The notes beneath the pieces are model-generated. The model saw only the letters and a program-made list of their open reading frames with translations. It made no database searches and was not told the origin of the DNA. The position numbers were made by a program, and so were the translations under genes. From positions 1 through 64,000 of the forward strand of contig CAWFLT010000013.1 in NCBI GenBank assembly GCA_963816795.1: a stretch of 64,000 nt of DNA. The letters run 5' to 3'. Shown here piece after piece: positions 8,143-16,925 of the stretch. Source of the stretch: CAWFLT01 sp963816795. Its GTDB lineage: Bacteria > Acidobacteriota > Vicinamibacteria > Vicinamibacterales > SCN-69-37. Each line of letters starts with the position of its first letter. Position 1 is the first letter of the stretch.

Positions 8143-8384
8143 CCGGGCGATCGTCGGCGCGCGCTCTTTTCGCGCAGCTTCCCAAATGCCTCCTCGCCAT
8201 CGATCGGTTTCACCCGACCGCTCTTGAGATCATCGTAGCGGCTGTCGAGCGCCTTCCGGGCTAATGCCATTTCTTCCAAGTACCCGGCAAGGGCATCCTC
8301 GACGATTTCTTCGGGGGCACGCCCGCTGGTCGTGGCGAGATCGTTCAGTTTTTGGGCCGTTTCCGGCGTGACGTGCACTTCCAT
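8139..8384 (-). CDS. Ribbon-helix-helix-like antitoxin
   Basis: The 81-residue protein begins MEVHVTPETAQKLNDLATTS, followed by APEEIVEDALAGYLEE and a charged tail. This is the pattern of short DNA-binding antitoxins paired with ParE toxins. The gene is intact, and its stop overlaps the start of a truncated toxin gene. It would repress its own promoter and neutralise a toxin that is no longer complete here. Confidence 0.7.
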   Translation of the reverse strand: MEVHVTPETAQKLNDLATTSGRAPEEIVEDALAGYLEEMALARKALDSRYDDLKSGRVKPIDGEEAFGKLREKSARRRSPG

Positions 8385-8584
8385 ACCACCACTGTACGGC
8401 TTCGGAGAGTGCCCGGCAAGCGCTCGGGCCGGCTGGCGCTAAAGCTCTCTATCTGCTCGAGCCAGCTGCCCGGCTCGTTTTGTCGGGACTCACCCTCGGA
8501 CTGCCGCGGATCTGATCTCGCGGCGCCGCATACGTCGGCGCCGTCTGGCGCGCGGCCCGATGCCAACATCGATGAAGCAAACCT

Positions 8585-8800
8585 GGGGGTCAGACCTTAC
8601 ACCGGCCCCCAACTGTCAACAGCCAGACTTCGCGGCTTGTTGCGTCCGCAGAAATGTTCGGCTGTCGCGGCTGGAGTGTCGCGTGGTAGTGGTTGGGCCG
8701 TTGCCGCGCGACATCACGTGGCGGACAGCGGACGAGAGTGGACTGCGTACACCATGCCGGATGATGGTGGACAAGTTGGGAGCCCTCCAACCGCCTCGCA
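8585..8800 (-). pseudogene. Internally deleted RAYT remnant with terminal repeat
   Basis: Minus-strand reading gives a RAYT N-terminus (PLSSAV-HVMSRGNG, the HUH-family entry motif). This is fused after about 20 residues to the RAYT 3'-end segment SREVWLLTVGG, then a GGGGGTCAGACC repeat at 8585-8596. The block complementary to CCAGACTTCGCGGCTTTGTTG occurs at both 8623-8643 and 7498-7519. It looks like a solo element in which most of the transposase has been deleted. Confidence 0.55.
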
Positions 8801-8916
8801 GCAACATTCGAGCGGGTTGGTCTTGACCGCCGCGCCTTCTATCCCTGCGATGGACTCGCGGAAGCCACGGTGTTCGTCGCCATCCTTGGAATAGGGTGGG
8901 CTTCCCCGTCTACTGT

Positions 8917-9324
8917 CTACAGGCGGCTACGGATGTTCACGGCAAATCCGGCGAGGTCGTCGAGGTGCGACTCGAGTATCGAACGGAGGATGCCAAGGTC
9001 GACATCGGCATACCCGTGCACCAGGATGTTCCTGAAGCCCGCCATGTTCTTCAGCGGCTCGGCCTGATGAAGGGTGATCCAGTTCGCCCTGGCCAGCAGG
9101 TCGAACAACTCACGATTCGTCTGGGGCTCTCCCAGCCGTTCGTCGGAGACGATGTGGGAGGCCACGTCGAGGGCCGCCTGGATCGCCACCTGGAGCGTGT
9201 GCTCAACGAAGCGCCGCTCGCGGATGTCAGACTCCAGCGCGTCGGGACGCGCCAGTCGCCGAAGGTCACCGAGGCACGTCTCGATCTGCGCGAGCTTCTT
9301 GCCGACAAGCGCGGAGTCCGTCAT
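8917..9324 (-). CDS. hepT: HepT-type HEPN toxin
   Basis: HepT is a HEPN-fold RNase that acts as toxin and is AMPylated by its MntA partner (type VII toxin-antitoxin). The 135-residue protein contains FVEHTLQVAIQAALDVASHI and the catalytic-type motif RNILVHGY (R-x4-H-x-Y), followed by a C-terminal helix. It starts 4 bases after the mntA stop, so the two form an operon. Both genes are intact, which stands out in this decayed neighbourhood. Confidence 0.88.
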   Translation of the reverse strand: MTDSALVGKKLAQIETCLGDLRRLARPDALESDIRERRFVEHTLQVAIQAALDVASHIVSDERLGEPQTNRELFDLLARANWITLHQAEPLKNMAGFRNILVHGYADVDLGILRSILESHLDDLAGFAVNIRSRL

Positions 9325-9328
9325 CGGC

Positions 9329-9727
9329 TCAGGCCGGCGGCTGAACGATCATGCGGCGATAGGCATCACGGACTGGCTGGAGGTCGAAGTATTCGTTCCG
9401 CTTGGCGACCTCGAAGCGAATGCGCCGGCCCCGATCACGCTCCACGACGAGGTCGCCGTCGCGAAGCACGCGATGCACGAGATCGGCGGAGGCGGTGTTG
9501 AGGATGACCAGATCCACCGGGCGTCCGAGGGCCTGCTCGAGGCGGCCTTCGAGCGACAGTTGCGGCCCCATCAACGTGGACGAGGGACGCTCATGCATCA
9601 GCACCGCCACGTCGACATCGCTGCCGGGGCTGTCGGATCCCCGAGCGACACTGCCGAAGACGTAAACCGCGACCGCCGGGACATCGTCGAAAAACGTCCG
9701 GATGCGGTCGCTGATGACGGGATCCAT
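9329..9727 (-). CDS. mntA: MntA-type minimal nucleotidyltransferase antitoxin
   Basis: The protein shows the nucleotidyltransferase signature VYVFGSVARGSDSPGSDVDV (GS-x10-DxD, where the two Asp bind metal). It continues with a body typical of MntA (RPVDLVILNTA, FEVAKRNEYFDLQPVRDAYR). MntA transfers AMP to the Tyr of the HepT R-x4-H-x-Y motif and so blocks the toxin. At 132 residues it is of normal length. It is first in the operon, upstream of hepT. Confidence 0.88.
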   Translation of the reverse strand: MDPVISDRIRTFFDDVPAVAVYVFGSVARGSDSPGSDVDVAVLMHERPSSTLMGPQLSLEGRLEQALGRPVDLVILNTASADLVHRVLRDGDLVVERDRGRRIRFEVAKRNEYFDLQPVRDAYRRMIVQPPA

Positions 9728-10462
9728 GCGGCGATTATGGCATGCCGGAACGGCCTTGCGTTCGACGGGCTGGTGACGTGAACGGCGCCGTATTCGACCG
9801 GCTCATCGCTCCGCACCACTCGTTGTGGCCGGTCGTACGAAGTCGTCGGTGCAGGTGGTTCGGTCGACACCGTACAGCTGCACCAGGCGCTTCGTGTCCG
9901 GCGGTCGCGTTCGACAGCGCGCCGTATGGTGAGCGCGCTCCTCAGCCTATTGGATCGCGCCGTGTGGACCGTGTCGCCCGGCAACGCCGGGCCAGTCCCT
10001 TCGGCGTGCCGTGAGTCACGGGATCGGACGTGCTACCGGCCGCGGAGCGACGCGCAGATGCGCGCAGGCTCTCGGCGCACGAATTCGCCGGGAACGTAGC
10101 CGGCCCGTGACCTGGTGCTCGCGTCGACGCGTCGGCAACTCGCTCGTCGATGACCTCGTCCACGCTGAACGTCATCCTCGATCGATTCTCGATCGACCGT
10201 GGCCACAGGCAGGCGGGTGCTCCTTGAACACCCAGCTCGCCGCCGACCCTGTCTGGGATCGCTTTCGACGGCTGAACACTGGACCCGTCACAGCACTGCC
10301 ATGGGCTCGATCCGTCCCACGCCCTCAGCTTGACGGGAAGTCGCGTCGACCGTCACGCAGGCAGGTTCACGCCGCGCGCCGGAGTCCCGCGATCGCGCCT
10401 CGAACCAGACGGCCAATCCGGTTCCGAACTAGCACGTCACGAAACCGCCGGCCCACGCCGAT
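9728..10462. other. Gene-free interval of about 735 bases
   Basis: No open frame here has a recognisable domain, and base composition looks like eroded coding DNA. The minus-strand piece at about 10100-10175 begins MTFSVDEVIDERVADAS, which could be a gene start, but no homologous continuation was seen. No RNA gene or hairpin of note was found. Confidence 0.4.
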
Positions 10463-10480
10463 ATGACATATTAGTGTCAT
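10463..10480. promoter_or_regulatory. Palindromic operator candidate upstream of vapBC
   Basis: ATGACA and TGTCAT (10463-10468 and 10475-10480) form a perfect 6-bp inverted repeat in an AT-rich patch. This stands out against the GC-rich surroundings. GACATAT recurs at 10465-10471 and 10495-10501, and a TTGACA hexamer lies at 10493-10498 just before the vapB ATG. VapB-type proteins usually bind such repeats to autoregulate. There is little room for a ribosome site, so the transcript may be leaderless. Confidence 0.55.
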
Positions 10481-10499
10481 CATTGATATGCTTTGACAT

Positions 10500-10748
10500 A
10501 TGCGCACGACCATCCGGCTGAATCCCCGCCTGCTCAAGGACGCGCAGCGACTGGCCGCCGAGACGAACCGTTCGTTCACGAAGCTGGTGGAGGATGCCTT
10601 GCGCGAAGTGATTGCCCGCCGCCGGCGCGGGCCGCGGCGCGCGGTGTCGCTCACGATCGTCGGAGGCCGCGGCGTCAACCCGGGCATCGACCTCGACGAC
10701 AGCGCGTCGCTCGTCGACGCCATGGCGGATCACCATGGTCCTGCCTGA
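10500..10748 (+). CDS. vapB: VapB-type ribbon-helix-helix antitoxin
   Basis: The 82-residue protein starts MRTTIRLNPRLLKDAQRLAA, then NRSFTKLVEDALREVIARRR, a standard ribbon-helix-helix DNA-binding domain. A tail with SASLVDAMAD presumably wraps the toxin. The ATG at 10500 immediately follows the operator region. Its 3' end overlaps vapC by 14 bases. A second, truncated copy of the 3' part lies at 13045-13254. Confidence 0.85.
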   Translation: MRTTIRLNPRLLKDAQRLAAETNRSFTKLVEDALREVIARRRRGPRRAVSLTIVGGRGVNPGIDLDDSASLVDAMADHHGPA

Positions 10749-11160
10749 CGTCAACGTCCTGGTCTACGCGCACCGAAGCGACTCGGTGCACCACGCGCCG
10801 TGCCGCGCCTGGCTCGAGGGCGTCCTGGCGGCCGACGATGCCTATGGCATGTCCGAGCTCGTGCTGAGCGGGTTCATCAGGGTCGTCACGCACCCGAAGG
10901 TCTTCAGTCCTCCAACGAAGATCGAGGCGGCTCTGGCCTTTGCCGCCGAGGTGATGTCCGCCGAGCATGCCGTGCCGATCTCGCCCGGCTCGAGGCACTG
11001 GGAGATCTTCTCGAAGCTCTGCCGGGAGGCGGACGCGCGCGGCAACCTGGCGGCGGACGCCTACCTGGCGGCGCTGGCGATTGAATCCGGCTGCGAATGG
11101 ATATCGACCGACGGCGACTACGCGCGCTTCAAAGGCCTCAAGTGGCGCCGGCCGTTCTGA
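10735..11160 (+). CDS. vapC: VapC-type PIN-domain RNase toxin
   Basis: The ATG at 10735 gives MVLPDVNVLVYAHR, with the first catalytic Asp at residue 5. It is followed by SELVLSGFIRV (the conserved Glu region), LAADAYLAALAIE (second acidic motif) and STDGDYARF (third). The 141-residue length is usual for PIN toxins that cut tRNA or rRNA. This is the only complete copy; parts of it are repeated at 6801-6915, 7929-7976 and 13203-13254. Confidence 0.9.
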   Translation: MVLPDVNVLVYAHRSDSVHHAPCRAWLEGVLAADDAYGMSELVLSGFIRVVTHPKVFSPPTKIEAALAFAAEVMSAEHAVPISPGSRHWEIFSKLCREADARGNLAADAYLAALAIESGCEWISTDGDYARFKGLKWRRPF

Positions 11161-11405
11161 CGGCGGGCGGATCCACTCGTTACAGCGATGGCGGTCGCAC
11201 TCACAACGTCGACCTGTCCATGAAACGCGGCAACATGTGGCCCGTGTGCCCCTCTCCTTGACCACTGCCTGAGGACGCCAACACAAACGCCAACACAATA
11301 CATTGACTCAACGCGACTTCCCGATGCACCCTGACGCTGGTTCGAACCGGTGCGGGAAGCATCATGATCGGAGAGCTCCGAGAGAGGTTTCGAGCGTCCT
11401 TCATC

Positions 11406-11847
11406 ATGAGCGACGCACCAATCCCGATCGCTTCGGCTCGGGATCTCCTCGCTGATATTCGATCGCGACCCGTCTGGGACGGAGCATCGATCTCACCGGT
11501 GGACGCCCAGTATCCTCGCGTGCACGTGGATTGGCACGAAGACCGCGGATTCGTCCTCCAGTGCTACGAGGACGAAGAATCATGGAGCGACTTCCTGGTG
11601 ACCAGCCGCCATTTTTCGACGCCCTCCGTCGAGGTGGAGCTTGGCGGACAAGCGCTCGAACGGTGGCCGCGTGAGTTGTTCGTCTCTGCCGACCACGCGA
11701 CCCAGCGCACTGAATCACTTCTTGGAGCACGGCAAACAAGAGCCGACGCTCGAATGGGTCAGAATTGACGCGTTCCCGCGTGAAACCCTGTGGGAAAGCC
11801 GGGCCCAAAGAGAAGCGTGGGAGCGTGCGAATCCGCGCAACGGATGA
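11406..11847 (+). CDS. Small acidic protein, possibly Imm1-like immunity protein (one frameshift)
   Basis: From ATG 11406 the frame reads SRPVWDGASISPVDAQYPRV, HVDWHEDRGFVLQCYEDEES, FSTPSVEVELGGQALERWP and ELFVSADHAT. One shift near 11700 is then needed to continue ALNHFLEHGKQEPTLEWVRI and PRETLWESRAQREAWERAN to a stop at 11847. The layout, with a late FL--GK--P-LEWV segment, is reminiscent of Imm1-type immunity proteins, but this is a tentative comparison. Length restored is about 147 residues. No toxin partner is visible. Confidence 0.5.
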
Positions 11848-11879
11848 CCGCCGCGCTACAATACTCTTGAGATCTATCG

Positions 11880-12143
11880 ATGAATGTTCATCTCGAAGTT
11901 CCGGAAGAATTCGCCCGACGTCTTGCATCGGACTCCGATGGCCTTGCCCGTGTCGCCCTTGAGGCGCTTGCCGCCGAGGGTGTCCGGTCAGGAAAGTTGT
12001 CCGTCTTCCAGGCGCGCACCCTGCTCGGCATCCGGTCCCGACACGAGATGGATGGCTTTCTGAAGGCGCACGGCGTGCTCTTCGACCTGACCCTGCAAGA
12101 CGTGCAAAAGGACTCTCACGCGGCGCTCGCCTCGTCGCGATGA
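11880..12143 (+). CDS. UPF0175 family antitoxin
   Basis: UPF0175 proteins are small antitoxins usually coded next to a DUF3368 PIN toxin. The 87-residue protein has the family layout: an N-terminal strand (MNVHLEVPEEFARRL), a helix (LARVALEALAAEGVRSGKLS) and the LLGIRSRHEMDGFLKAHGV segment. The TGA overlaps the ATG of the next frame as ATGA. That frame starts like the expected PIN toxin but breaks off. Confidence 0.75.
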   Translation: MNVHLEVPEEFARRLASDSDGLARVALEALAAEGVRSGKLSVFQARTLLGIRSRHEMDGFLKAHGVLFDLTLQDVQKDSHAALASSR

Positions 12144-12178
12144 CGGTCGTCGTGCGGCAGCTCTGCGTCAACTACCGG
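12140..12178 (+). pseudogene. First codons of a DUF3368-type PIN toxin, truncated
   Basis: The ATG at 12140 overlaps the UPF0175 stop. MTVVV followed, after one or two base shifts, by ADSSA-NY is how DUF3368 PIN proteins start (MTVVVADSSP-NYL). After about a dozen codons the similarity ends and unrelated DNA follows. The toxin is therefore absent. Confidence 0.45.
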
Positions 12179-12299
12179 GCCCATCGACGGACGACGTCTG
12201 CATCGACTCGTACGACGCCGTTGACCCGTTCTCGCACAGGAGACGCCGAGCCGGTAACCTGCAGCTCGCGTTGTGGCCTGGCAGTGGCGTCGGCGGGAG

Positions 12300-12465
12300 G
12301 CGCCCCGCCCGGATCAGGACATCGGGGCAGCAAGTCGGTGCCATTCGGCCACACCACGGTCCGGCGCGTTCTGCGCTGCGCCTGTGCAAACAGCTCTGGC
12401 TTCTCACGAATCTCCTTGAATACCGGACCGTTCAGCAATGGCCCGACCTCACGCGGATCGATCAC
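12300..12465 (-). pseudogene. DUF2442-like protein remnant
   Basis: The minus-strand frame reads GPVFKEIREKPELFAQAQ and TVVWPNGTDL. The neighbouring frame then gives CPDVLIRAG. Together they match the DUF2442 core (V F--LR-P-LFA----TV-WPNG-DL-PD-L). The N-terminal strand region before it is interrupted by stops. DUF2442 genes commonly follow DUF4160 genes, and an intact DUF4160 gene lies just upstream at 12625-12885. Confidence 0.5.
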
Positions 12466-12624
12466 CGGGACTGGCGTGCGTCGGGCGGCGCGCTCAAGGA
12501 CTATGTGGACCTGCCGACGGCCTTGGCGCAGCTGCGGAGACGAAGTTCCGCGTTACGGAGCCGCTGAGCGCCCGCCGGAGGGCGGGGACCCGTCGCAGTA
12601 CGCGAGCAGGGACATCAGTCTTCC

Positions 12625-12885
12625 TCATTCAAGCGGAGCGATGGGTTCGAGCGTCTGGCCGGACCTGGCGCGGTTCCAGTCCGCTCGCAGCTCATCGCGG
12701 TGCGCAGCCGCCCATTCCAGGACCAGGGCAAGCGCCCGCCGCGGCAATTCCCCGCGAAGGATATCGAGCGTCTCGATCGTGACGAGCGCCTCATGCTCGG
12801 CGTACTCGGCATGGAAATGTGGCGGCGCATGGTCCGAAAAGAACATCTTGATCACGATGCCGAAGAACCGGCTGATCTCCGGCAT
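12625..12885 (-). CDS. DUF4160 domain protein
   Basis: The 86-residue protein starts MPEISRFFGIVIKMFFSDH and continues PPHFHAEYAEHEALVTIETL, the defining segment of DUF4160 (F--H-PPHFH--Y). A C-terminal helix follows (EWAAAHRDELRADWNRA). The family is of unknown function and is often paired with DUF2442 in a toxin-antitoxin-like arrangement. The gene is intact; its likely partner is decayed. Confidence 0.85.
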   Translation of the reverse strand: MPEISRFFGIVIKMFFSDHAPPHFHAEYAEHEALVTIETLDILRGELPRRALALVLEWAAAHRDELRADWNRARSGQTLEPIAPLE

Positions 12886-13044
12886 GTTCTACCCCGGTCG
12901 GCGCATCGGCATCACTTCGCTGGGCTCTTCATCCCGCTTGGGATGACCTCGAGTATAGCGCGGCGTCTGCGAACCGGGCCGTCTTCGATGGAGCCCCCAG
13001 CAAAGCAGTAGGGCCCCATCACGTGACCGGCGGGGAGCCGGCTT

Positions 13045-13254
13045 CCGTTCGTTCACGAAGCTGGTGGAGGATGCCTTGCGCGAGGTGATTGCCCGCCGCC
13101 GGCGCGGGCCGCGGCGCGCGGTGTCGCTCACGGTCGTCGGAGGCCGCGGCGTCAACCCGGGCATCGACCTCGACGACAGCGCGTCGCTCGTCGAGGCCAT
13201 GGCGGATCCCCCATGGTCCTGCCTGACGTCAACGTCCTGGTCTACGCGCACCGA
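13045..13254 (+). pseudogene. Partial vapBC duplicate (3' of vapB plus 5' of vapC)
   Basis: This 210-bp segment is almost identical to 10567-10772. It contains vapB from RSFTKLVEDALREVI to its end and the vapC start (LPDVNVLVYAHR in another frame). The 5' half of vapB and everything after vapC codon 13 are missing. A CCC run near 13210 differs from the intact copy, shifting the overlap. Confidence 0.85.
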
Positions 13255-13358
13255 GACGCTTGAGCTGTTGCTCGAGAAGCGGCCCTGCCCTAGCGACCGC
13301 GACGTTTCTCCAGGCCTCCTCCTCATCGGAACGAGGATGGTAGAGTCTCAGCTAGCGA

Positions 13359-13671
13359 ATGACTCATGTCCTTGAAGGCCACCGTCGGGAGCTTGCGGAC
13401 CGTGCAGGAAGCACCGCGTCCACCGGCTCGACGTGTTCGGTTCGGCGGCCCGGAGTGACTTCGACGAGGAGTCGAGCGACGTCGACCTCCTCGTCGAGTT
13501 TGAGGACATGTCCCACGCGGATCGGGCCGACGCCTACTTGGGTTTTCTTACGGCTGTGGAGGCGCTCCTTCGACGTCGGATCGACCTGGTAGAGGTGGGT
13601 CGCGCGTATCACAGATGCCCTACCTGCGTCGGGGAATTGAGGAATCGCGAGAGCTGGTCTATGCCGCGTGA
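13359..13671 (+). CDS. MNT-domain nucleotidyltransferase antitoxin (two frameshifts)
   Basis: Reconstruction gives an ATG at 13359, a short helix, then RVHRLDVFGSAARSDFDEES and SDVDLLVEFEDM (GS-x9-DxD signature). RIDLVEVGR follows, then after a shift near 13605 PYLRRGIEESRELVYAA with a stop at 13669-13671. The first shift lies near 13408. These are MntA/MNT-type proteins that AMPylate HEPN toxins. No HEPN partner follows, so this copy is orphaned. Confidence 0.7.
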
Positions 13672-13813
13672 TACTGCCGGGAGCGCGCTGACAGGGCGCC
13701 ACCCACCCGCGGCAAGGGAACACTCCCACCTGTTTGGTCTGAGTCGCGTGCGTTTGCACCTTCTTTCAGCCTGGTTTCAGCGGGGTACAGGCGATTCTTG
13801 AAAGAAGGTCGCC

Positions 13814-15484
13814 ATGACCACTCCGAAGTCTCTGCCGGCTCGTCCGTCCCTCGAATCCCTCCGCAAACAGGCAAAGAAGCTCGCGCGCGACATCGCCGCC
13901 GGTGACGCCGCGGCCATCGCACGTGCGCGGGTGCAACTGCCCGATGTTGACCTGCCGTTGACGCAGCGCAACGCGCAACTCGTGATCGCGCGTGAGTACG
14001 GCTACGCCGGCTGGCAAGACCTCACCGCTGAAGTGAGCAAACGCCTCGGCAAAGGTCTGGAGTGGGCGGCAGCACAGGCTCGACCGCGTCATTCACGACA
14101 ACGACGTCGAAGGCCTGAAGCGACTGCTGGCTGAATACCCCGCGTTGCTGTCCTGGCAAGGAGACGAATGGGACAGTCAGGGCGGCCTGCTGGGAATCGC
14201 CACCGGCGCCTATGCCGACAGCTTCGACCCCGACAGGGAACAGACCTTCACCCGCGCGGCGTGCGCAGAGTTGCTGATCGACGCCGGCGCGGTCGTGATG
14301 CCATCGGTGTTGAGCGGCCTCATCGAGTCCCGCGCCAGGGGGCTGCTGCAGTTGTTTCAGCGCAAAGGCCTGCTGCCGCGCACGCTGAAGTTCCTGGCGG
14401 CGCTTGGTGATCTCGACGCGGTTCGCACCGCGCTTGATGAGCACGGGAACGATCTGGCGGCCGTCAACGACGCGTTCATGTGCGCCTGCCGCTTCGAGCA
14501 CGAGGCCGTCGCGTCGCTCCTGCTGGAGCGATCCATCGCGCTCGATCCCGAGCTCGGCAGACACATCGATGAAAGCCTCGGACCGGCCCGCGCTCAGTCG
14601 AGGACCTGGCTCGAGCGAGTCGAGGGCCGCCTCGCCTTCATCAAGTACCGGTCGCCTGTCGACAGACGCGGTCGGACCGTGGAAGGCGTTTGTCATGGAG
14701 CAGGTCAGCCGCGCGGTCGTGGACGGCGACCTGACGGCGTTCGTCAGCGGGTTACAGCGTGAGCCGTGGCTGCTTGGTGAAGAAAGCGTCGGGTTTCAGG
14801 CTGAGCTCATCGGGGCCGCAACGCTGAACGACCGCGGGGAATTCATCACCGCCCTGCTCGACCTCGATCCCGCAATCCTGCGGCGCCAGCCGCCGCCCCC
14901 ATCGCAAGCCATCGAGTTCGCGGTCACGTACGCGAACACACACCTGCATTCCTGTGCTCACCCGCATCTGGCCGCTGCCGGATGATCTGCCGCATGCGGC
15001 AGCCATGGGCAACCTCTCGCGGGTGAAGCACTGGTTCGACGAGGCCGGCGCCCCTGCGCTGGGCGATCTCGACCATCACTATCCCTACAACGACGCGCGC
15101 GCGCGGGGCCACCTCCAGTGGGATCCGCCCACGGCGCAGCAGGTGCTCGACACGGCGCTCGCCTTTTCCGTGATCAACCGTCACTTCGAGGTGGCGGACT
15201 TCCTCCTCGCTCACGGCGCAGATATCAACACCACCTGGAACTCCCACGAGCCGGCGAGCATCCTGCACCATCTGGTTTTCTACGGCAGCTACGAGTCGAT
15301 GCAATTCCTCATCGACCGCGGCATCGACATGACCATCAAGGACTACCGCTGGAACAGTACCGCACGGGGTTGGGCGCTCTACGGCAAGAAGGACGAGAAG
15401 ATGGCGCAGTGGCTGGAGGAGGCGGAACGTGCAGCGGGAACTGAGACGATGAGCGTCCGCCACGGCGTGCTCGTTCTGCGGTAG
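13814..15484 (+). CDS. Ankyrin-repeat protein (three frameshifts)
   Basis: The protein begins SLPARPSLESLRKQAKKLAR and REYGYAGWQDLTAEV, a helical N-terminal module also found in the ankyrin protein at 17368-18981 (RPSLEQLRKQAKEYL, REYGFDSWPKLVHHV). Ankyrin-like helices follow, such as LPHAAAMGNLSRVKHWFD, AFSVINRHFEVADFLLAHG, ILHHLVFYGSYESMQFLID and RGIDMTIKDY. Shifts near 14080, 14665 and 14955 join four frames into about 555 residues. It lies 10 bases before the serine hydrolase gene. Such proteins usually mediate protein binding; the partner is unknown. Confidence 0.7.
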
Positions 15485-15494
15485 GCTGCAACCT

Positions 15495-16925
15495 ATGAAG
15501 TCACGTCTGCTCGTCGTCAGCCTTGCCGCCAGCGTCATCGTCGGGATCCCGGCCGCTCTGCGGGCGCAGACTGCGCCTGCCGCGGCCGCGAGGACGGTCA
15601 CGCCGGTGCCGCCGGCACCGCTCGACGCCGTCACGCTCGAGAAGAAGATCGATGAGCTTGTCGGCGGGCATATGAAGACGAATGGCTTCGGCGGCGCGGT
15701 GCTGCTCGCGAAAGAGGGCAAACCGCTGGTGGCCAAAGGCTATGGCTACGCGAACATCGAATGGCAGATTCCCAACACGACGACAACGAAGTTCCGCATC
15801 GGCTCGATCACCAAGCAGTTCACGTCGATGCTCGTCATGCAACTTCGGGAGCAAGGGAAGATCAAGCTCGAAGACTCGATGTGCGTCTATGTCGCGCCAT
15901 GTCCCGAGGCCTGGAAGGCCGTCACCATCCATCATCTGCTGACCCACTCGTCTGGCATCCCGACCTACACTGGCATTCCCGCCTGGCGCGAGGTCAATAT
16001 GATGCCGAAGACGACGGATCAGATCATCGCGTTCTTTCGCGATTTGCCGCTGCAGTGGGCGCCGGGCGAAAAGTTCGCGTACAACAACTCCGGCTACTTC
16101 CTCCTCGGCGTGATCATCGAGAAGATCACGGGCAAGAAATACGAGCAGGCGCTGCAGGAAATGATTCTCACGCCGGTCGGTCTCCCGGATACCGGCTACG
16201 ACTGGTCGAAGACGATTCTGCCACGGCGTGCGGCCGGCTATACGGGCGTCGGATCCGCGCTGGCGAACACCGCGGCGCTCGACATGCAGCAGCCCTACGC
16301 GGCGGGATCGATGTATTCAACGGTCGAAGATCTCCTCAAGTGGGATCAGGCGCTGTACACGAACACGCTGCTACCTGACGCGGCAAGGCAACTCATGTGG
16401 ACCCCATTCAGGGAGAACTACGCGTACGGGTGGATGGTCGTCGAGCCCACGGCGACGACGTTCGGCGGCCATCGCCGGGTGTTGCACGGCGGCGGGATCA
16501 ACGGTTTCTCCGCGATGATCGTCCGCCTGCCCGAGCCGCGGATGACCGTCATCGTGCTGAGCAACAACGACTCGGCAAGCGCAAGCACAGTGGCGCGCGA
16601 CATCATGGCGATCTACTACGGGCACAAGTACGAAGTGCCGGCGGTCCCGGTCGCCATCAAGATCGATCCGCGGATCCTGGATCAGTACATCGGCCAGTAC
16701 GAACTGCGCCCGGGGGCCGCCTTGACGATCTCACGCGAGGGCAACAGCCTCATGGCCCAACCGGCAGGCGGCCGGAAAGTCGAGATCCTTCCCTCGTCAG
16801 AGACGAGATTCTTCGTGACGGCGCCCGCGTTGACTTTCACCTTCGTCAAGGGGCCCGATGGAAAGGTCACGCACGTCGTCGTGTCCCAGGCCGGCACGGA
16901 GACGCAAGCGAAGAAGATCGGCTAG
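15495..16925 (+). CDS. Secreted serine hydrolase, class C beta-lactamase/CubicO family
   Basis: The 476-residue intact protein has a signal peptide (MKSRLLVVSLAASVIVG, cleavage near LRAQ). It has all three active-site motifs of the family: S-x-x-K as SITK (Ser104, Lys107), Y-x-N as YNN (Tyr196) and H-x-G as HGGG (His331). A C-terminal beta domain follows (about 380-476). Members are penicillin-binding-protein-like esterases, peptidases or lactamases; the substrate cannot be read from sequence. It follows the ankyrin gene closely and may be co-transcribed. Confidence 0.88.
   Translation: MKSRLLVVSLAASVIVGIPAALRAQTAPAAAARTVTPVPPAPLDAVTLEKKIDELVGGHMKTNGFGGAVLLAKEGKPLVAKGYGYANIEWQIPNTTTTKFRIGSITKQFTSMLVMQLREQGKIKLEDSMCVYVAPCPEAWKAVTIHHLLTHSSGIPTYTGIPAWREVNMMPKTTDQIIAFFRDLPLQWAPGEKFAYNNSGYFLLGVIIEKITGKKYEQALQEMILTPVGLPDTGYDWSKTILPRRAAGYTGVGSALANTAALDMQQPYAAGSMYSTVEDLLKWDQALYTNTLLPDAARQLMWTPFRENYAYGWMVVEPTATTFGGHRRVLHGGGINGFSAMIVRLPEPRMTVIVLSNNDSASASTVARDIMAIYYGHKYEVPAVPVAIKIDPRILDQYIGQYELRPGAALTISREGNSLMAQPAGGRKVEILPSSETRFFVTAPALTFTFVKGPDGKVTHVVVSQAGTETQAKKIG

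Noticed and set aside
11300..11375. Possible tRNA because of a GGTTCGAACC segment near 11340
   Set aside because: No acceptor stem, anticodon arm or D-arm could be fitted around it.
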